A DNA stretch of 64,000 nucleotides from JAUNBG01 sp964442735 (GTDB taxonomy: Bacteria > Planctomycetota > Planctomycetia > Pirellulales > Thermoguttaceae). Below the pieces are notes generated by a model. The model was not told where the DNA came from. It was given only the letters and a program-made list of their open reading frames with translations, and searched no databases. Of the stretch, positions 61,326 through 64,000 are shown piece by piece (position 1 is the stretch's first letter; each line of letters opens with the position of its first letter). The stretch spans positions 8,387 to 72,386 of the forward strand of contig CAYUAP010000008.1 in the NCBI GenBank assembly GCA_964442735.1. The letters are read 5' to 3'. Position numbers and translations under genes: made by a program.

Positions 61326-63670
61326 CACAACAACAGCGATTTTTCAAAAAAATCCTTTATATTGTTATCATTGCGGTTTTGATTGTTCCGTTGTATATGC
61401 TCGGTAATCCGGCGAAACGGGATCAGGATGGCAATCTGGTTCGCGGTGGAACCCTGGCACGAATTCGCGACAAGGCGGATCTCTCTGAAGCCAATCTTGG
61501 TGAAGTCGATCCGGCTAGTAGTACCATGAAACTGGCAACCTTTGGTATGCGCGGTGTTGCTATCGCCTTGTTATGGAATCGATCATTGGAATACGAAAAG
61601 CGAATGGACTGGAATAGTGTCGTGGCAACGGGTAATCAGATTATCATGCTGGAACCACACTTTATTTCCATTTGGGAATTCGTTGGCTGGAAACTGGCCT
61701 ATAATGCCTCGGCTCAATTTGACGATTATCGAGAACGTTATCGTTGGGTTATTCGTGGTTTCGATTTCCAGCAAAGAGGAACCGAATACAATAAAACGAA
61801 TCCACGGCTCTTCTGGAAAACCGGTTGGACCATCTCTCAAAAGATTGGTATTGCCGATGAAAAAAGTCAATATCGTCGTCTGTTTCGCGAGGACGAGGAA
61901 TTCCATGCACGTCAGAATTTTAAAGAGAGAGATAATTGGCTCTTCGGAAGAAATTATTATCTGACTTCGGAAAAATTATTTGACAAAGGAGGCGATATCG
62001 GTAAAGAGACTCGTATGATTTTCTACTCGCGTTCCCGTATGAACCTCATGCACTATGCGGAATGGATGGAAATCGATGGTTGTGGTATTAATAAAACCAA
62101 TACACCCGTCTTCGACGAGGAACACGCCGCTGCCGCCTGGAAAACCGCTGGTGATTACTGGCGCGATTTCACTAATCTGGATGTCGTTACAACAATCGAA
62201 GACAAAACCAATCCGGGCCAATATCGAAAAACTTCACTAAAAATATTTGAAACAGCCAATGCGGAAATAGAAGTGAAAATCAAGCAGATTGAGGCAATGC
62301 TGGAGAAGGGTCAGAACCGTGAAACCATTTTATGGGATCGATGGAATAAAGAATTGACCGACGAAGAACGGGCAGCTTTATTACCTCGTATTTTGGAACC
62401 ACATTCCGCGGACGATTATATTTTTGGTGAAGGGGACAAACCGTACCGTATTTTACGTGAATATCTGGATGGTAAAAAGGGCGAGCAGCCGAAGTGGAAA
62501 AACTGGCGTGAAGATCTGGCCAAAAAACGTGAATCGCTTTACGATCCTTCTCTGCTCGATATAGTTCAAACGCCCAAAATGCTTCGGAGCGAAACAGATA
62601 ACCTCAAACTTCATTCGACAGAAATGCAAATTGGTGAATTTGAAGCACACGCAATGGGGTTACTCAACGTGACGCCCAAGGTCCTGGCCTCAATGGTTCA
62701 AGGTGAAAAACAACTTGAAGCCCATGATATTTGTGATGAAATCGATAAATTAGTGGAAGATGCACGTTTTTCAGGAATGTTCCGTGATATTCTTGACTAC
62801 AATCGACATTCACGTCGTGTTGAAGTCGAACAACAGGAAGAAGCACGTCTGGCACGTGATTTTCGTCATCAGGTCAGTCTCCGTTATCGGGCGGCCCAGC
62901 ATGAAGAGTCAAATGACGCCTTCTTAAAATCCATGGGCTATTGGAAAAAATTGACCGAAAAACCTGGATTTACCGATATTCCCAAAATGCCACAATTCCA
63001 CTCTGATTTCACAGATGAAATTGAAAAATACGTGTTGGTTTTGGACCAGTTGGAACGGATATTTCCGGAGAAGTTCCCCTTCCAGGATATTCTTCGTGAT
63101 GATATTATGATAAAATCGTTTTCGAAAGATCTGACGGAAGCAAATACCTGGCTCGACAAGAAAATGAACGAGAAAAAATATGAACTTGTTCGCGACAATG
63201 CGGAGACGGCAATGGAATCAGCACGTGGCTTTGTTACTAATAACGAAGTTCAAGCCCTGGCCCCACTTCCAGAAGTTCGAGACATGATCATAAAGGTTGC
63301 TCGTCTTTATATCGAGGCCTGGGAAAATATTGGCGGACCATCCTTCGAGGAAGCGAAGACCTCCGGTCGATTCGATAATTATGGTTTGAAGAGCTTTATT
63401 GAACTAATGATCAATAAAGGAGATGCGGACTATAAATCTTTACAGACAGAGGAAATGGCCGTGGTTACCGAACCGGCAAAGGCGTTGGATCATTTGGAAA
63501 AAGCGGTAAAACAATGGGGAATCCTCCTCAAGAAATATCCGATAATTAAATATGACGCCACTTCGGATTTTCGTCGTCAAATGCGTCAGACGGCTCAATC
63601 CTACAGTTTGGAGTTGAAGAAGCAGAACAAGGAGGTCCCGAAGGACTTCCCCTTAAAGGCGTTTCTGTAA
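61322..63670 (+). CDS. Membrane-anchored partner of the ABC system, 782 aa
   Basis: After one N-terminal membrane anchor (ILYIVIIAVLIVPLYMLG) the protein is soluble and mainly helical, rich in Trp, Arg and Glu, with TPR-like segments such as RMDWNSVVATGNQIIMLEPH near residue 105. I do not recognise a domain with known function. The four-base overlap with the permease gene and the common strand show that it works with the ABC system. Homologous three-gene sets would be expected in other planctomycetes; this is inference. It is the last gene of the window. Confidence 0.7.
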   Translation: MTQQQRFFKKILYIVIIAVLIVPLYMLGNPAKRDQDGNLVRGGTLARIRDKADLSEANLGEVDPASSTMKLATFGMRGVAIALLWNRSLEYEKRMDWNSVVATGNQIIMLEPHFISIWEFVGWKLAYNASAQFDDYRERYRWVIRGFDFQQRGTEYNKTNPRLFWKTGWTISQKIGIADEKSQYRRLFREDEEFHARQNFKERDNWLFGRNYYLTSEKLFDKGGDIGKETRMIFYSRSRMNLMHYAEWMEIDGCGINKTNTPVFDEEHAAAAWKTAGDYWRDFTNLDVVTTIEDKTNPGQYRKTSLKIFETANAEIEVKIKQIEAMLEKGQNRETILWDRWNKELTDEERAALLPRILEPHSADDYIFGEGDKPYRILREYLDGKKGEQPKWKNWREDLAKKRESLYDPSLLDIVQTPKMLRSETDNLKLHSTEMQIGEFEAHAMGLLNVTPKVLASMVQGEKQLEAHDICDEIDKLVEDARFSGMFRDILDYNRHSRRVEVEQQEEARLARDFRHQVSLRYRAAQHEESNDAFLKSMGYWKKLTEKPGFTDIPKMPQFHSDFTDEIEKYVLVLDQLERIFPEKFPFQDILRDDIMIKSFSKDLTEANTWLDKKMNEKKYELVRDNAETAMESARGFVTNNEVQALAPLPEVRDMIIKVARLYIEAWENIGGPSFEEAKTSGRFDNYGLKSFIELMINKGDADYKSLQTEEMAVVTEPAKALDHLEKAVKQWGILLKKYPIIKYDATSDFRRQMRQTAQSYSLELKKQNKEVPKDFPLKAFL

Positions 63671-63722
63671 TATTCACCGATACGTGGACGCCTCGTCCAC
63701 GTATATTACCAAATTCGAAATG

Positions 63723-64000
63723 ATAACCATTCACGGATATAATGTGAAACCACGGATATCACGGATAAACACAGATAGTCTGTCGTAAAATACAATATTT
63801 TACAATAACAAACTAAACATTTTTATCTATTATATACTCAAGGTTGTTATAAAAGTCTATTTTTTAAAACAGGCGAGACGCCTGTTTTGAAGGATGCGGA
63901 CGAGACGTCCGCGCTCCCAGGAAATGCCGAATTATAACGTCGTACAATATAATAAATAATTTTATCATAAAAAAGTTTGTTTGCCAAAAAACTATCCGTG
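63723..64000 (+). mobile_element. Family B MITE, interrupted by family A, cut by the window end
   Basis: Left end ATAACCATTCACGG, then the usual interior up to TCTATTATA; family A copy 6 intervenes, and the family B interior resumes with ATAAATAATTTTATC. The right end is outside the window. Confidence 0.88.
63835..63949 (-). mobile_element. Family A MITE, copy 6, nested in family B
   Basis: The element runs TACTCAAGG to CGTACAATA, 115 bp, with TA at 63833-63834 and 63950-63951. Both hairpins are perfect: AAAACAGGCG AGA CGCCTGTTTT and GCGGACG AGA CGTCCGC, with identical loops. The uninterrupted family B sequence at 38750 gives the empty site. Confidence 0.93.

Overview
The window reads like a chromosomal segment of a Planctomycetota bacterium with moderately AT-rich DNA. 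The lineage is inferred from gene content: two HzsA-related multidomain proteins with c-type haem motifs, Tat-exported Gfo/Idh/MocA, DapA-like and sugar-isomerase-like proteins, a secreted PQQ-type beta-propeller, a CotH/DUF4956 pair, and a large ABC-2 cluster with a long membrane-anchored partner. Housekeeping genes (mfd, ispE, queG, folD, speB-like, ileS, purN) are scattered among them. There are two runs of exactly 100 N (3049-3148 and 33599-33698), both inside repeats, so this is a draft scaffold. An anaerobic or fermentative life is only hinted at, by a D-lactate dehydrogenase-type protein.

Layout. 1-2.6 kb: DUF4956 membrane protein and CotH-like kinase with a Gly/Pro-rich repeat insert. 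2.6-3.4 kb: a 154-bp tandem array containing a MITE. 3.4-10 kb: sulfotransferase, thioredoxin-like lipoprotein, mfd, ispE. 10.3-24.5 kb: carbohydrate block with HzsA-related protein 1, sugar porter, FGGY kinase, a giant putative glycosidase and a divergent second putative glycosidase; a decayed RyR-domain gene lies in the divergent gap. 24.7-32.4 kb: DUF4261-like protein, Tat DapA-like and Gfo/Idh proteins, queG, a small membrane protein, a radical SAM protein, folD. 32.5-34.5 kb: Rpn-family nuclease/transposase plus a partial duplicate split by a MITE. 34.5-43.1 kb: agmatinase-like, hydroxyacid dehydrogenase, unknown protein, peroxiredoxin with a perfect 24-bp palindrome upstream, Tat sugar isomerase-like protein, secreted unknown, PQQ-like propeller. 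43.9-51.5 kb: HzsA-related protein 2, ileS, purN. 51.7-55.4 kb: signalling cluster (TPR, LuxR-type response regulator, STAS, RsbW-like kinase) followed by the lactate dehydrogenase. 55.6-58.2 kb: secreted Cys- and Ala/Pro-rich repeat protein facing a LysM/YkuD-like protein that has lost the catalytic residues. 58.5-63.7 kb: ABC ATPase, permease and 782-aa partner, overlapping translationally.

The most notable non-coding content is two families of small non-autonomous mobile elements. Family A is usually 103-117 bp, has imperfect terminal inverted repeats (TACT...CGTTATAAA), TA target duplications and two internal hairpins; six well-bounded copies are present. Family B is about 200-270 bp, has termini GTAACCATTCACG/CGTGAATGGTTAC and creates 8-bp target duplications, three of them exact here. 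Two family A insertions have their empty site present in the same window: one in a family B element (63.8 kb) and one in the duplicated Rpn segment (34 kb). No transposase that could mobilise either family is encoded here. No tRNA, rRNA or CRISPR array was recognised.
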